A stretch of 64,000 bases of DNA from Bacteroidales bacterium (GCA_020201035.1 JAIVHO010000031.1:62001-126000), one strand, 5' to 3'; shown: positions 21,573 to 31,485, numbered from the stretch's first letter. Notes: generated by a model from the sequence alone, not told the origin. Program-made: numbers and translations.

Positions 21573-21658
21573 TAAATGGTATTATCCCCCAGGGCAAGCC
21601 CCGGGGAATTTAACCACACCCTCTCGTCCGCCGAAGCGGAACGCGAAGGTGGATTAAA
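21573..21658. repeat. dispersed hairpin-rich intergenic element, copy A
   Basis: taaatggtattatcccccagggcaagccccggggaatttaaccacaccctctcgtccgccgaagcggaacgcgaaggtggattaaa; near-identical to 29434-29546. Confidence 0.85.
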
Positions 21659-21800
21659 GAGGAAGACAGGGCAAAGCTTATTTATAATCATACTAAATTA
21701 TTTTCACTCTGTCCGAAATATGACTTTCAACATATTTTATTCCCGGGGTAATTATAATTTTGCGCATCTGTGAAATGCCCGTAACGGGAAAGCACCGGGT

Positions 21801-22217
21801 ATGAATAAAAGCAATAATAATATAGAACATTCCGGCATTGTGACATCCATTTCCGGAGATCAGGCAACTGTCAGGTTTATTACATCTTCAGCTTGTGCAG
21901 GTTGTCAGGCCTCAGGAGTTTGTGATGCTTCCGGAACAAATGAAAAGATTGTCACAGCCACTTCGCATGAAGAGATCCATCCTGGCGACCAGGTCAGTAT
22001 AATTATGAAGGAGTCTCTGGGATTCAGGGCACTATTTCTTGGTTACCTTTTACCTTTCCTGCTTGTTCTTACCATTCTTATTGTACTGACACTGCTCTCA
22101 TTCTCCGAGGTGATTGCAGGAGTTGCATCATTGCTTTTGCTGCCTGCCTACTACTATCTGCTATACCTGCGAAAAGAGAAGATTGGCAGTAGATTTTCCT
22201 TTATCATAAAAAAATAA
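21801..22217 (+). CDS. RseC/MucC-like SoxR-reducing system protein
   Basis: SACAGCQASGVCD cysteine motif, two TM helices, first gene of the rnf operon. Confidence 0.85.
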   Translation: MNKSNNNIEHSGIVTSISGDQATVRFITSSACAGCQASGVCDASGTNEKIVTATSHEEIHPGDQVSIIMKESLGFRALFLGYLLPFLLVLTILIVLTLLSFSEVIAGVASLLLLPAYYYLLYLRKEKIGSRFSFIIKK

Positions 22218-22221
22218 TCAG

Positions 22222-23082
22222 ATGAGTTCAACAGTACTGATAACAATCATATCACTTAGCACACTGGGATTGCTGGCAGCAATAGTTCTCTTTTTTGTTG
22301 CCCGTAAGTTTAAAGTTTATGAAGATCCCCGTATTGATCAGGTAGAGGAAGCCCTTCCCGGAGCAAATTGCGGTGGGTGCGGCTTTGCCGGATGTCGTAA
22401 TTTTGCAGAGGCACTGGTTAAGGCTGAATCTTTTGAAGGCCTCAATTGTCCGGTTGGCGGCAGTGATACAATGAAAAGTGCAGCGGAGATACTGGGACGT
22501 GTTGCACCGGAGGTAGAGCCCAGGGTAGCCGTGGTAAGATGTAATGGCACACCCGAACACAGTCCGCGCACAAACAGTTACGACGGTGCTCCCAACTGTA
22601 CAATTGCACATTCAGTGTACGGTGGAGAAACCGGCTGTTCATATGGATGTCTCGGGCTTGGAGAGTGTGTTGATGCCTGTGATTTTGATGCTATGTATAT
22701 GGATTCGGTAACAGAGCTCCCTGTTATTATTGATGATAACTGTGTTGCCTGCGGAGCATGTGTAAGGGCATGCCCGAGAGATATTATTGAACTTAGAAAG
22801 AAATCGAAAAAAGAGAGGAAAATATATGTCTGCTGCGTAAATGAAGACAAAGGCGGACCGGCAAGGAAAGCATGCAAAGTTGCATGTATCGGTTGTGGAA
22901 AATGTCAGCAGGTATGTGAATTTGACGCTATAACCATTGCTAATAATCTTGCCTTTATCGATTCCGACAAGTGTAAGTTCTGCAGAAAATGTGAACCTGT
23001 ATGTCCAACCGGAGCAATCCTTGAATTAAATTTCCCCCCCAGGAAGCCCAAAGAGGAGAAAGAGGCAAAAGTTGAAGCATAA
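22222..23082 (+). CDS. rnfB: Rnf electron transport complex subunit B
   Basis: LPGANCGGCGFAGCRNFAEA [4Fe-4S] motif plus several ferredoxin CxxCxxCxxxC clusters. Confidence 0.95.
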   Translation: MSSTVLITIISLSTLGLLAAIVLFFVARKFKVYEDPRIDQVEEALPGANCGGCGFAGCRNFAEALVKAESFEGLNCPVGGSDTMKSAAEILGRVAPEVEPRVAVVRCNGTPEHSPRTNSYDGAPNCTIAHSVYGGETGCSYGCLGLGECVDACDFDAMYMDSVTELPVIIDDNCVACGACVRACPRDIIELRKKSKKERKIYVCCVNEDKGGPARKACKVACIGCGKCQQVCEFDAITIANNLAFIDSDKCKFCRKCEPVCPTGAILELNFPPRKPKEEKEAKVEA

Positions 23083-23115
23083 AATAAAACGAAGTTTAAT
23101 TAAAAGATATATATC

Positions 23116-24450
23116 GTGTTGAAGACATTCCCAAAAGGAGGTGTTCATCCACCTGAAAACAAGCTATCATCAGTATCTCCTGTCGAGGTACTTCCCACGC
23201 CGCAGCAGGTCGTTATTCCCGTTTCGCAGCATATCGGAGCACCTGCATCACCTGTTGTAAAAAAAGGTGATATGGTAAAGGCAGGAGAAGTAATAGCCAC
23301 AGGTCAGGGATTTGTGTCAGCCAATATCCACTCATCTGTTTCAGGCAAGGTGCTCAAGATTGACAAAATGCCCGATTCAACCGGGTACAAACAGTTATCG
23401 GTAATTATTGATGTTGAGGGAGATGAGTGGGACCCCGCAATTGACCGCTCAGAGACGGTTGTGCGCGAAATATCCCTTTCTGCTGAAGAGATAGTTAAAA
23501 GATGTAATGCCATGGGTATAGTGGGAATGGGCGGAGCTACCTTTCCCAGCCATGTTAAGCTGTCTGTTCCTCCGGGCAAGAAATGTGATATCCTGATAAT
23601 CAATGGAGTGGAATGTGAACCATACCTCACATCTGATCACAGGATTATGATTGAACGAGGAGAGGAACTGCTCACCGGGGTCACCATAATTATGAAGGCC
23701 CTGGGAGTTGAGCGGGCAATTATTGGTATTGAGAATAATAAACCGGATGCAATAGAAAACCTTACATCCCTTGCAGCCGCTTTCAGTGGAATTTCTGTTC
23801 AGCCGCTCAGTGTCAAATATCCTCAGGGAGGTGAAAAACAGCTGATCAGGGCACTCATTAAAAGGGAGGTTCCATCAGGAAAACTGCCGATAGAGGTGGG
23901 AACCGTGGTCCATAATGTTGGAACAGCAGTAGCAGTATATGAAGCAGTCCAGAAAAATAAACCCCTGATTGAAAGGGTGGTAACTGTTACCGGCAAGGAT
24001 CTTGCCCGTCCGTGCAACCTGCTTGTAAGAATTGGAACACCCGTTGCTGATCTTATAAATTTTGCCGGCGGAATCCCGGAATCAACAGCCAAGATAGTTA
24101 ACGGGGGGCCGATGATGGGAAAAGCTATCAGTACACCTGAAGTGCCGGTAACCAAGGGGACATCAGGAATTATCCTCTTTACGGAGGAAGAGGCAGTCCG
24201 CAATCCTTCCGGTCCATGCATAAGATGCGGCAAATGTATCACAGCCTGCGCCATGGGTCTTGAACCATTCCTCCTGATGACACTGGCCTCCAGAGCTTTG
24301 ACTGAAAGAATGGAAAAAGAAAGAATTATGGATTGTATGGAATGTGGTTCATGCAGCTATATCTGTCCGGCTTCCAGACCGCTTCTGGATTATATCAGGC
24401 TTGGTAAACAGCTTACCGGGAAGGTAATACGTGAACGAAGCCATAAATAA
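23116..24450 (+). CDS. rnfC: Rnf electron transport complex subunit C
   Basis: FPKGGVHPPENK, GMGGATFPSHVKL, CIRCGKCITACAMGLEP and CMECGSCSYICPASRP. Confidence 0.95.
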   Translation: MLKTFPKGGVHPPENKLSSVSPVEVLPTPQQVVIPVSQHIGAPASPVVKKGDMVKAGEVIATGQGFVSANIHSSVSGKVLKIDKMPDSTGYKQLSVIIDVEGDEWDPAIDRSETVVREISLSAEEIVKRCNAMGIVGMGGATFPSHVKLSVPPGKKCDILIINGVECEPYLTSDHRIMIERGEELLTGVTIIMKALGVERAIIGIENNKPDAIENLTSLAAAFSGISVQPLSVKYPQGGEKQLIRALIKREVPSGKLPIEVGTVVHNVGTAVAVYEAVQKNKPLIERVVTVTGKDLARPCNLLVRIGTPVADLINFAGGIPESTAKIVNGGPMMGKAISTPEVPVTKGTSGIILFTEEEAVRNPSGPCIRCGKCITACAMGLEPFLLMTLASRALTERMEKERIMDCMECGSCSYICPASRPLLDYIRLGKQLTGKVIRERSHK

Positions 24451-24507
24451 TAACCGGTAATAAACCAACAGTGAGCTGCACTGAAAATTAAAGAAAACTG
24501 ACTGACA

Positions 24508-25518
24508 ATGAATAAACTTCTCAAAATATCCCCATCCCCTCATGTAACCGGAAAGGAGACCACGGGAAAACTGATGTTCGGGGTGGTGATAGCCCTTCTC
24601 CCTGCCCTCGCCGCCACAATATGGTTTTTCGGATGGGCGGCACTTCTTGTAACAGCGGTTTCTGTAGTATCCTGCGTTATTTTTGAATTTCTTATTACAA
24701 AGTATATCCTGAAGAAAACGCCCACCATAAACGATGGCTCTGCCGTTGTTACCGGACTGCTGCTCGCCTTTTGTCTCCCTGTCAACCTGCCGGTATGGAT
24801 TATCATTATAGGGGCACTGGTAGCAATTGGCGTTGCAAAAATGACCTTCGGAGGTCTTGGAAATAATCCCTTCAATCCCGCACTGGTAGGAAGGGTATTC
24901 CTGTTCCTCTCTTTTCCTGTACAGATGACCACATGGCCTGTACCGAGAGGGTTTGCCACTGGATATGCAGATGCAGAGACAGGAGCAACTGCCCTCAGCA
25001 TCCTTAATGAAAACTATGACAAGGGGAATATTGACAGCCTGTTAAACACTCCTGGTTCTGAACTTCCGGGTTACTCCCAGCTGTTCTGGGGGGAGATGGG
25101 CGGATCCCTTGGTGAAATTGCCGCATTTGCTCTTATTCTGGGATTGATATATATGCTCGCAAAAAAGATTATTACATGGCATATACCTGTTTCGATACTG
25201 GGCACTGTAGCAGTCTTTACCGCTCTTCTGTGGCTGGCCAATCCTTCATCAAACATTGATCCCCTCTATCACCTGATGAGCGGAGGATTGCTGCTGGGTG
25301 CAATATTTATGGCAACAGATTATGTTACCTCACCTATGTCAGGGAGGGGGATGATAGTATACGGAATAGGAATAGGTGTAATAACAGTGCTTATAAGACG
25401 CTTCGGAGCATATCCTGAAGGAGTACAGTTTGCTATCCTGATAATGAATGCTTTTACACCACTGATAAATACATATTTAAAGCCCGTAAGGTTTGGAGAG
25501 GAGGTGAAACATGGCTAA
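24508..25518 (+). CDS. rnfD: Rnf electron transport complex subunit D
   Basis: SPSPHV N-terminus, GGLGNNPFNPALVGRVFL, ETGATALSIL flavinylation-like site. Confidence 0.94.
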   Translation: MNKLLKISPSPHVTGKETTGKLMFGVVIALLPALAATIWFFGWAALLVTAVSVVSCVIFEFLITKYILKKTPTINDGSAVVTGLLLAFCLPVNLPVWIIIIGALVAIGVAKMTFGGLGNNPFNPALVGRVFLFLSFPVQMTTWPVPRGFATGYADAETGATALSILNENYDKGNIDSLLNTPGSELPGYSQLFWGEMGGSLGEIAAFALILGLIYMLAKKIITWHIPVSILGTVAVFTALLWLANPSSNIDPLYHLMSGGLLLGAIFMATDYVTSPMSGRGMIVYGIGIGVITVLIRRFGAYPEGVQFAILIMNAFTPLINTYLKPVRFGEEVKHG

Positions 25519-26089
25519 AAAGGAATCCACACTAATCAATATGGTAATAGCACTCCTTACCATAACACTTATTGCATCTGCTTCACTGGGAGCAGTATAC
25601 GAGGTAACAAAGGGCCCCATAGCCGCAGCAATGCTGGCTAAAAAAAATGAAGCTATCCTTTTTGTAATACCTGAATTCAATAACAGTCCCACCGAAGATG
25701 CATACAGCATAGGAACTGACGGTGACTCAATATTCTTCTATCCCGGATATAATAATGGTGAGCTGGTAGGTACAGCCGTTGAATCATTTACAAATATGGG
25801 ATTCTCTGGAAAAATAAAGGTAATGGTTGGCTTCCTTCCTGACGGCTCAATAAATAACTACAGGATACTGGAGCATGCTGAAACACCAGGTCTGGGAACC
25901 AAGATGGAACCGTGGTTCAGGGATGAAACAGGCAGAAGGTCTGTTCTGGGGCTTAACCCGGGTGTAAATAATATCACCGTAAGCAAGGATGGCGGTGAGG
26001 TTGACGCTATAACTGCCGCAACTATAAGCTCCAGAGCTTTCCTGGATGCAATACAGCGGGCATATGATAACATGAGAAAAGGAGAGTAA
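25511..26089 (+). CDS. rnfG: Rnf electron transport complex subunit G
   Basis: FMN-binding protein with [21 protein letters not shown]. Confidence 0.93.
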   Translation: MAKKESTLINMVIALLTITLIASASLGAVYEVTKGPIAAAMLAKKNEAILFVIPEFNNSPTEDAYSIGTDGDSIFFYPGYNNGELVGTAVESFTNMGFSGKIKVMVGFLPDGSINNYRILEHAETPGLGTKMEPWFRDETGRRSVLGLNPGVNNITVSKDGGEVDAITAATISSRAFLDAIQRAYDNMRKGE

Positions 26090-26090
26090 T

Positions 26091-26678
26091 ATGAACCAGA
26101 TAAAAAATTTCACAAAGGGATTTATTAAGGAGAACCCGGTATTTGCACTTTTTCTGGGTCTCTGCCCTACCCTTGGGGTAACCACATCGGCAATTAATGG
26201 TATTGCGATGGGCCTCGCGACAACTTTCGTTCTGCTAATGTCAAATATTGTTGTCTCTTTAATCAAGAATTTTATACCTGACAAAGTCAGAATACCCTCT
26301 TTTATTGTAATTATTGCTTCGTTTGTTACAATCGTGCAACTTACAATGCAGGCCTATGTGCCCTCACTTTTTGATGCACTCGGCCTCTTTATACCCCTTA
26401 TTGTTGTAAACTGTGTTGTGCTTGGAAGAGCCGAAGCCTTTGCATCAAAGAATTCACTCTGGTCATCGGCTGTTGACGGAACGGGCATGGGCCTGGGGTT
26501 TACCTTTGCACTGGGACTCCTTGGAGCAGTGAGAGAGATTCTGGGATCGGGCTCAATCTTCAACTACAAATTTATTGAGGGTGACGGAATGCTGATTTTT
26601 ATCCTATCACCCGGAGCTTTCCTTGCTCTTGGATATCTGATTGTTATTGTAAATAAACTGGGTAAAAAAGGATCCTGA
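26091..26678 (+). CDS. rnfE: Rnf electron transport complex subunit E
   Basis: [23 protein letters not shown], multi-TM, gene order. Confidence 0.94.
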   Translation: MNQIKNFTKGFIKENPVFALFLGLCPTLGVTTSAINGIAMGLATTFVLLMSNIVVSLIKNFIPDKVRIPSFIVIIASFVTIVQLTMQAYVPSLFDALGLFIPLIVVNCVVLGRAEAFASKNSLWSSAVDGTGMGLGFTFALGLLGAVREILGSGSIFNYKFIEGDGMLIFILSPGAFLALGYLIVIVNKLGKKGS

Positions 26679-26680
26679 TC

Positions 26681-27253
26681 ATGGAATATATAATTATAAT
26701 TATCGCGGCGATATTTGTAAACAACATTGTACTCAGCAAGTTCCTTGGAATATGCCCCTTTATTGGTGTTTCCGGAAAGGTGGAAACATCTCTGGGGATG
26801 GCCGGGGCTGTTATGTTTGTTATGACTATTGCAACACTTGTCACCTATCTTATTCAAACCTACGTTCTTGATGCCCTGGGAATAGGCTTTATGCAAACCA
26901 TTACATTCATTCTGGTTATAGCATCCCTGGTGCAACTGGTTGAAATAATACTGAAAAAGGTGAGTCCCTCCCTCTACGCTGCCCTCGGTATATTTCTGCC
27001 ACTTATAACAACCAACTGTGCAGTGCTTGGTGTTGCTATACTGGCTGTTCAGCAGGATATGAACCTTATGCAGAGTGTGGTATTTGCCATTGCCAATTCG
27101 ATAGGCTTCGGCCTTGCCCTTGTACTGTTTGCAGGCCTGAGAGAGCACATGGATCTTGCTGATATTCCAAAGTCATTCAGGGGTGTACCAATCGCCTTTG
27201 TAGTAGCCGGACTTCTGGCAATGGCATTTATGGGGTTTGCCGGGATAGTCTGA
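26681..27253 (+). CDS. rnfA: Rnf electron transport complex subunit A
   Basis: VNNIVLSKFLGICPFIGVSGKVETSLGMA, TNCAVLGVA, gene order. Confidence 0.95.
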   Translation: MEYIIIIIAAIFVNNIVLSKFLGICPFIGVSGKVETSLGMAGAVMFVMTIATLVTYLIQTYVLDALGIGFMQTITFILVIASLVQLVEIILKKVSPSLYAALGIFLPLITTNCAVLGVAILAVQQDMNLMQSVVFAIANSIGFGLALVLFAGLREHMDLADIPKSFRGVPIAFVVAGLLAMAFMGFAGIV

Positions 27254-27418
27254 CGGTGACAGTGAGTTCAGAGAGCTCCAGATAATTATCAGCTGTTCTG
27301 CCTGAATCATGCTGGCAACTACTGTCAAATCAACTCAGCATAACTGGTGAAATAAGGTGTAGAACTCTGCAAAAACCCGGCAATTCAGGCCATATATAGT
27401 TTATGCCCTGATGTAATC

Positions 27419-28225
27419 TTAAAGTAACAACAGGCTGATACCTATCAGTATAATACCGCTTACCAGACCATATATGGCAACATGGTGCTTCCCGTATTTG
27501 TGGGCAGCGGGAAGCAGCTCATCAAAGGAGATATAAACCATAATACCGGCAACCATTGCAAATACAAACCCAAGTATAACAGGCTGGTTGAAAAATGAAA
27601 GAATAAGATAACCGAATGCTGCTCCCAGAGGTTCTGATAATCCTGAAAGTGCTGCCCAGGTAAAAGCCTTGCGCCTCGACCCTGTGGCATAATAGACCGG
27701 CACTGAAACCGCTATACCTTCAGGAATATTGTGTATTGCAACTGCAAGGGCGATACTTACCCCTACCGTTATATCTGAGACACCTGCTATAAAGGTAGCG
27801 ATGCCTTCAGGGAAATTGTGTATTGCAAGTGCAATTGCTGTAAAGGCACCTATCCTGAGTAATCCACGCCCCCTTCCGGGACAATGAATATCCATCTGTT
27901 CAATGCTCTTCATCTCGTGCGGGTTTTCTCTGGAAGGAATTACCTTATCAATAATTGCTGTCACAAAGATACCCCCCAGAAATGCAATAAAAACAAACCA
28001 GGGAGCTGCATCGCTTCCGTAATGAGAAATGATAATTCTGCTTGACTCACCAAGCAGTTCTGTAAATGATATATATATCATTACACCTGCTGAGAATCCA
28101 AGAGAATATGCCAGAAAAGTTGTGTTTGTTCGTCGCGCAAAAAAAGCAAGTGCTCCTCCTATTGCAGTAGCAGCACCGGCAAACAACGTAAGTCCGAAAG
28201 CAATCAGTACGTTATTCCACTCCAA
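27419..28225 (-). CDS. zupT: ZIP-family zinc transporter (ZupT-like)
   Basis: AIHNFPEGIATF and AIHNIPEGIAVSVPVYYATGSR metal-binding motifs. Confidence 0.92.
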   Translation of the reverse strand: MEWNNVLIAFGLTLFAGAATAIGGALAFFARRTNTTFLAYSLGFSAGVMIYISFTELLGESSRIIISHYGSDAAPWFVFIAFLGGIFVTAIIDKVIPSRENPHEMKSIEQMDIHCPGRGRGLLRIGAFTAIALAIHNFPEGIATFIAGVSDITVGVSIALAVAIHNIPEGIAVSVPVYYATGSRRKAFTWAALSGLSEPLGAAFGYLILSFFNQPVILGFVFAMVAGIMVYISFDELLPAAHKYGKHHVAIYGLVSGIILIGISLLLL

Positions 28226-28392
28226 AATTTTCCGGTTTTTATATTCAGTGACAAAAATATAAAAATATAAAGCTATTTTTAATGATTCTTAATAAAAAGC
28301 AATTGGATTTATCCAACACCCTGATTTTGTGAACGTTTTTTTTAAAACATAATTAACATTAACTTTATTAGCCGGCTTAAAAATCTTGGTTA

Positions 28393-28953
28393 GTGTACAG
28401 AATTGCCTATTTATCAAAACTCGGACTTGATTCCGGGGCCTCACTGAATGATGTAAAACAGGCATACAGGAAACTTGCACGGCGATACCATCCTGATCTT
28501 AACACTGCACCTGATGCACCGGAAAAGTTTATTGAGGTTACTGAAGCTTACGATTTTCTGGTAAGGTACTTCAACAGTTGCAAAGTCGATGGCAATACCG
28601 GCCATACTGACATGGAAAAACACTGGAATTCAGGACAGAGAGACAGGGCCAGGGCCAGGGCCAGAAGATATGCCGGCACTCAGTATACCAGTTTCCGAAA
28701 AACAGACTATTACAGGGGTACAGTGATCGCTGAAAGGTCCCGAATCTACTATAACCTGATTATTGCACTGCTATTTATCTTTGTTTCAATCCATGGTTTT
28801 ATTGTAAGGTCAAAGACCGCTTCCGGGAGTGAAGATGCACCTTCGGTTGCAGGATTTATTTTCCTGCTGTTTATAGGGCTTCTTTTTCTGGGCGTATCAC
28901 TGCTTTACCTTTTATCAAGCTATAAAAACCATGGACACAGAACTGAAAAATAG
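28393..28953 (+). CDS. J-domain (DnaJ-like) membrane protein
   Basis: YRKLARRYHPDLNTAPDAPEKFIEVTEAYDFL J domain with HPD; two C-terminal TM helices. Confidence 0.85.
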   Translation: MYRIAYLSKLGLDSGASLNDVKQAYRKLARRYHPDLNTAPDAPEKFIEVTEAYDFLVRYFNSCKVDGNTGHTDMEKHWNSGQRDRARARARRYAGTQYTSFRKTDYYRGTVIAERSRIYYNLIIALLFIFVSIHGFIVRSKTASGSEDAPSVAGFIFLLFIGLLFLGVSLLYLLSSYKNHGHRTEK

Positions 28954-28959
28954 AAAAAG

Positions 28960-29436
28960 ATGAGAAAAAAGGTGAAAAACCCCTATAACCAGGGAGAAAA
29001 TCCATGCTTTGGATGTTCTGACAAAAACCCGATGGGTCTGAAGCTGGAGTTTGAGGAGAGTGAAAAATTTTTGCATGCCCGATGGAATCCTGAAAAGCAT
29101 TATCAGGGATATATCAATATACTTCATGGTGGTATAATTGCGACGCTGATGGATGAAACATCTGCATGGTGCATAAATGTAAAGGCAGGAAGGGCAGGTG
29201 TTACCTCTGAAATAAGAGTTAAATATTTAAAACCAGTATTTGTAAACAGGGGCGAAATTACACTGGAGGCCGGAATAATCGAAGAAAGACCCAGCCATAT
29301 TGCCGTTCACTGCTCCCTCTTCGACTCCTCCGGGAATCTCTGCGCAGAATCTGAATCCCTCTTCTTTGTCTATCCTGATGAAATTGCCAGGAGGAAATTT
29401 AATTTTCCGGGGAAGGAGGCTTTTAGATCTGATTAA
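28960..29436 (+). CDS. PaaI/hotdog-fold thioesterase
   Basis: CFGCSDKNPMGLKL, HGGIIATLMDETSAWC hotdog motif. Confidence 0.88.
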   Translation: MRKKVKNPYNQGENPCFGCSDKNPMGLKLEFEESEKFLHARWNPEKHYQGYINILHGGIIATLMDETSAWCINVKAGRAGVTSEIRVKYLKPVFVNRGEITLEAGIIEERPSHIAVHCSLFDSSGNLCAESESLFFVYPDEIARRKFNFPGKEAFRSD

Positions 29437-29546
29437 ATGGTATTATACCCCAGGGCAAGCCCTGGACCCTTCTTTCCGGGGCAAGCCCCGGGGAATTTAA
29501 CCACACCCTCTCGTCCGCCGAAGCGGAACGCGAAGGTGGAATTAAA
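29434..29546. repeat. dispersed hairpin-rich intergenic element, copy B (contains an extra GGGCAAGCCC hairpin module)
   Basis: taaatggtattataccccagggcaagccctggacccttctttccggggcaagccccggggaatttaaccacaccctctcgtccgccgaagcggaacgcgaaggtggaattaaa. Confidence 0.85.
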
Positions 29547-29600
29547 TTATAACCCCGATGGTACAATTTTTGTTGCTATCTTAGATAAAAACCCGTTACC

Positions 29601-30845
29601 ATGTCTACATTCAGCATTTCTTCACTGGCAACAATTGCAATTATACTTTTACAGATCGCAGGAGGCTGTGCTAAAGATGAGGATCCGGTTTATCCTGACA
29701 CTCCGCAACCTGTTGAATTAAATCCCGTACAGCTTAAGATTGTTGAAGCGGATAACAGTTTCGCTATCGGGATTCTTAAAAAGGTAAGTGCATCAGAACA
29801 GGAGCCCGGGAATATTATGATATCTCCCTTGAGTATTTCCTATGCCCTCACAATGACAGCCAACGGGGCTTCAGGAGCAACACGGGATTCAATGCTTTCA
29901 GTGCTGCAGTTCAGCAATCTGTCTATGGAAGATATAAACAGCTCTTACATGGAACTGACTGATAAGCTAATTAACCTTGACAAAAGGGTTACGGTAAAAC
30001 TGGCAAACTCTGTATGGGTTGAGAACAGACTCAGTCCAAAAACCTCTTTTATGACGATTCTGGAGAAATATTACTCTGCGGAAGTCAGGGAGTTTTCGGT
30101 GACTGATCCGGGGATTGTGGCTGTAATAAACGGCTGGATTGCTGATGCAACAAACAACACAATCAACCACGTACTGGATGAAATTTCACAGGAAACAGTA
30201 ATGATGCTTATTAATGCAATCTACTTCAACGGTAAATGGAAATATAAATTTAACGCTGAGGAGACGAGCAGCATGCCCTTCTACAGGAGCAACGGAACAA
30301 CAGTGCAGGCTGACATGATGAAACAAAATTTAACAATACCTGTCGCATTCTTTGAAGATTATTCGATTGCTGAAATACCCTACGGTCAGGGTAATTTCGT
30401 AATGGATGTGATTCTGCCTGCTGCCGGAAACCATGTCACAGAGATAACAGCAAATATGGACAATGAATTCCTGAATAATGCGCTCGCAGCCATGAATCCT
30501 GCAGAGATCGATCTCTATATGCCAAGGTTTACATATGAGTTCAGAACAGAACTGAATGACATACTTGATGAGATGGGGATGGGGATAGCATTTGATCCGG
30601 AAAGCGCAGATTTTTCAAATATTTCAGATGATGATCTCTATATAGACAAAGCCATTCACCAGAGTTTTATTAAGAACAATGAGGAGGGAACTGAAGCTTC
30701 AGCAGTAACCGTTATTACAATTGGAGTAACCTCCATTGGTGAAACCAGGGTTATTAAACTTGACAGGCCGTTTATCTACTTTATAAGGGAGTCAGAAACC
30801 AATACAATCCTTTTTGCAGGTATAACCGGTAATCCGGCTTCTTAA
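29601..30845 (+). CDS. serpin family protein, predicted lipoprotein
   Basis: IMISPLSISYALTMTANGASGATRDSM, NAIYFNGKWKYKF, hinge NNEEGTEASAVTVITIG, C-terminal RPFIYFIRESETNTILFAGITGNP. Confidence 0.93.
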   Translation: MSTFSISSLATIAIILLQIAGGCAKDEDPVYPDTPQPVELNPVQLKIVEADNSFAIGILKKVSASEQEPGNIMISPLSISYALTMTANGASGATRDSMLSVLQFSNLSMEDINSSYMELTDKLINLDKRVTVKLANSVWVENRLSPKTSFMTILEKYYSAEVREFSVTDPGIVAVINGWIADATNNTINHVLDEISQETVMMLINAIYFNGKWKYKFNAEETSSMPFYRSNGTTVQADMMKQNLTIPVAFFEDYSIAEIPYGQGNFVMDVILPAAGNHVTEITANMDNEFLNNALAAMNPAEIDLYMPRFTYEFRTELNDILDEMGMGIAFDPESADFSNISDDDLYIDKAIHQSFIKNNEEGTEASAVTVITIGVTSIGETRVIKLDRPFIYFIRESETNTILFAGITGNPAS

Positions 30846-31009
30846 ATGTACTGAAACATTATCCTGCCAGCACAAACGGGATCAGTAATCCGGAATCAGA
30901 AAAGCGAAAAAGCAGAAAGTGATACAAAAAGCGAAAGAGAAGCAAGACAAAGATTCCGGAAATAAGATGCAACTACACGTTCGCTGCACCAACTGTAAGT
31001 ATTAAAAGG

Positions 31010-31381
31010 CTATATAACAATAAAGTTAAACGGGACATCAAGTACAGAGCTTAGATACTCTCCCCTCTCAAGTATATCTTCATCACCCTCCTCGTAAAAC
31101 CAGTTAACATAAACCTTTCTGTTTTTGAGTGCCACCATCCTGAAACGCTGCAGGAGTTGAACAATATATTTGGCACTGGCACTGTTAAAGTACTCCAGTT
31201 GTATATCAATATAGGTATTATCAGGAGGGTCAAGAACATAATTTTCCACCCATTCAAATGCCGGCTTGTAAAAATCTGCAACATTCTCATGGATAGACCG
31301 TCCCTTGATCTTCATATTCCCGTCGGGACGAAGAACAATTTCCGGAGTGTTCCTGGATGGCTCTACCCTGTAATAATCCAT
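31010..31381 (-). CDS. SiaC-family regulatory phosphoprotein (DUF1987)
   Basis: TPEIVLRPDGNMKIKGRSIHENVADFYKPAFEWV...LEYFNSASAKYIVQLLQ. Confidence 0.85.
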   Translation of the reverse strand: MDYYRVEPSRNTPEIVLRPDGNMKIKGRSIHENVADFYKPAFEWVENYVLDPPDNTYIDIQLEYFNSASAKYIVQLLQRFRMVALKNRKVYVNWFYEEGDEDILERGEYLSSVLDVPFNFIVI

Positions 31382-31485
31382 TCCTTTAAGTTTGATGCAA
31401 AATTAAAAAAAAACTGCTTTACTGTCACACTATAATTATCAATCCAACATTAATGGAGCCTGTAAAAACCCGTAATTCCGGCTCC

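Noticed and set aside
21576-21773. 65-aa ORF beginning MVLSPRASPGEFNHT
   Set aside because: Translation of the dispersed hairpin element; a shared peptide with 29437-29721 reflects the DNA repeat, not a protein family.
24540-25001. 153-aa minus-strand ORF
   Set aside because: Antisense to rnfD, no motifs or independent signals.
26564-27148. 194-aa His/Asn/Tyr-rich minus-strand ORF
   Set aside because: Antisense to rnfE/rnfA; composition reflects hydrophobic codons read backwards.
21801-27253. RseC-RnfBCDGEA operon as an unusual electron-transfer cluster
   Set aside because: Complete and in the usual Bacteroidota gene order; expected rather than novel.
29437-29721. 94-aa ORF MVLYPRASPGPFFPG...
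   Set aside because: Runs through the repeat and then out of frame into the serpin gene; no coding support.
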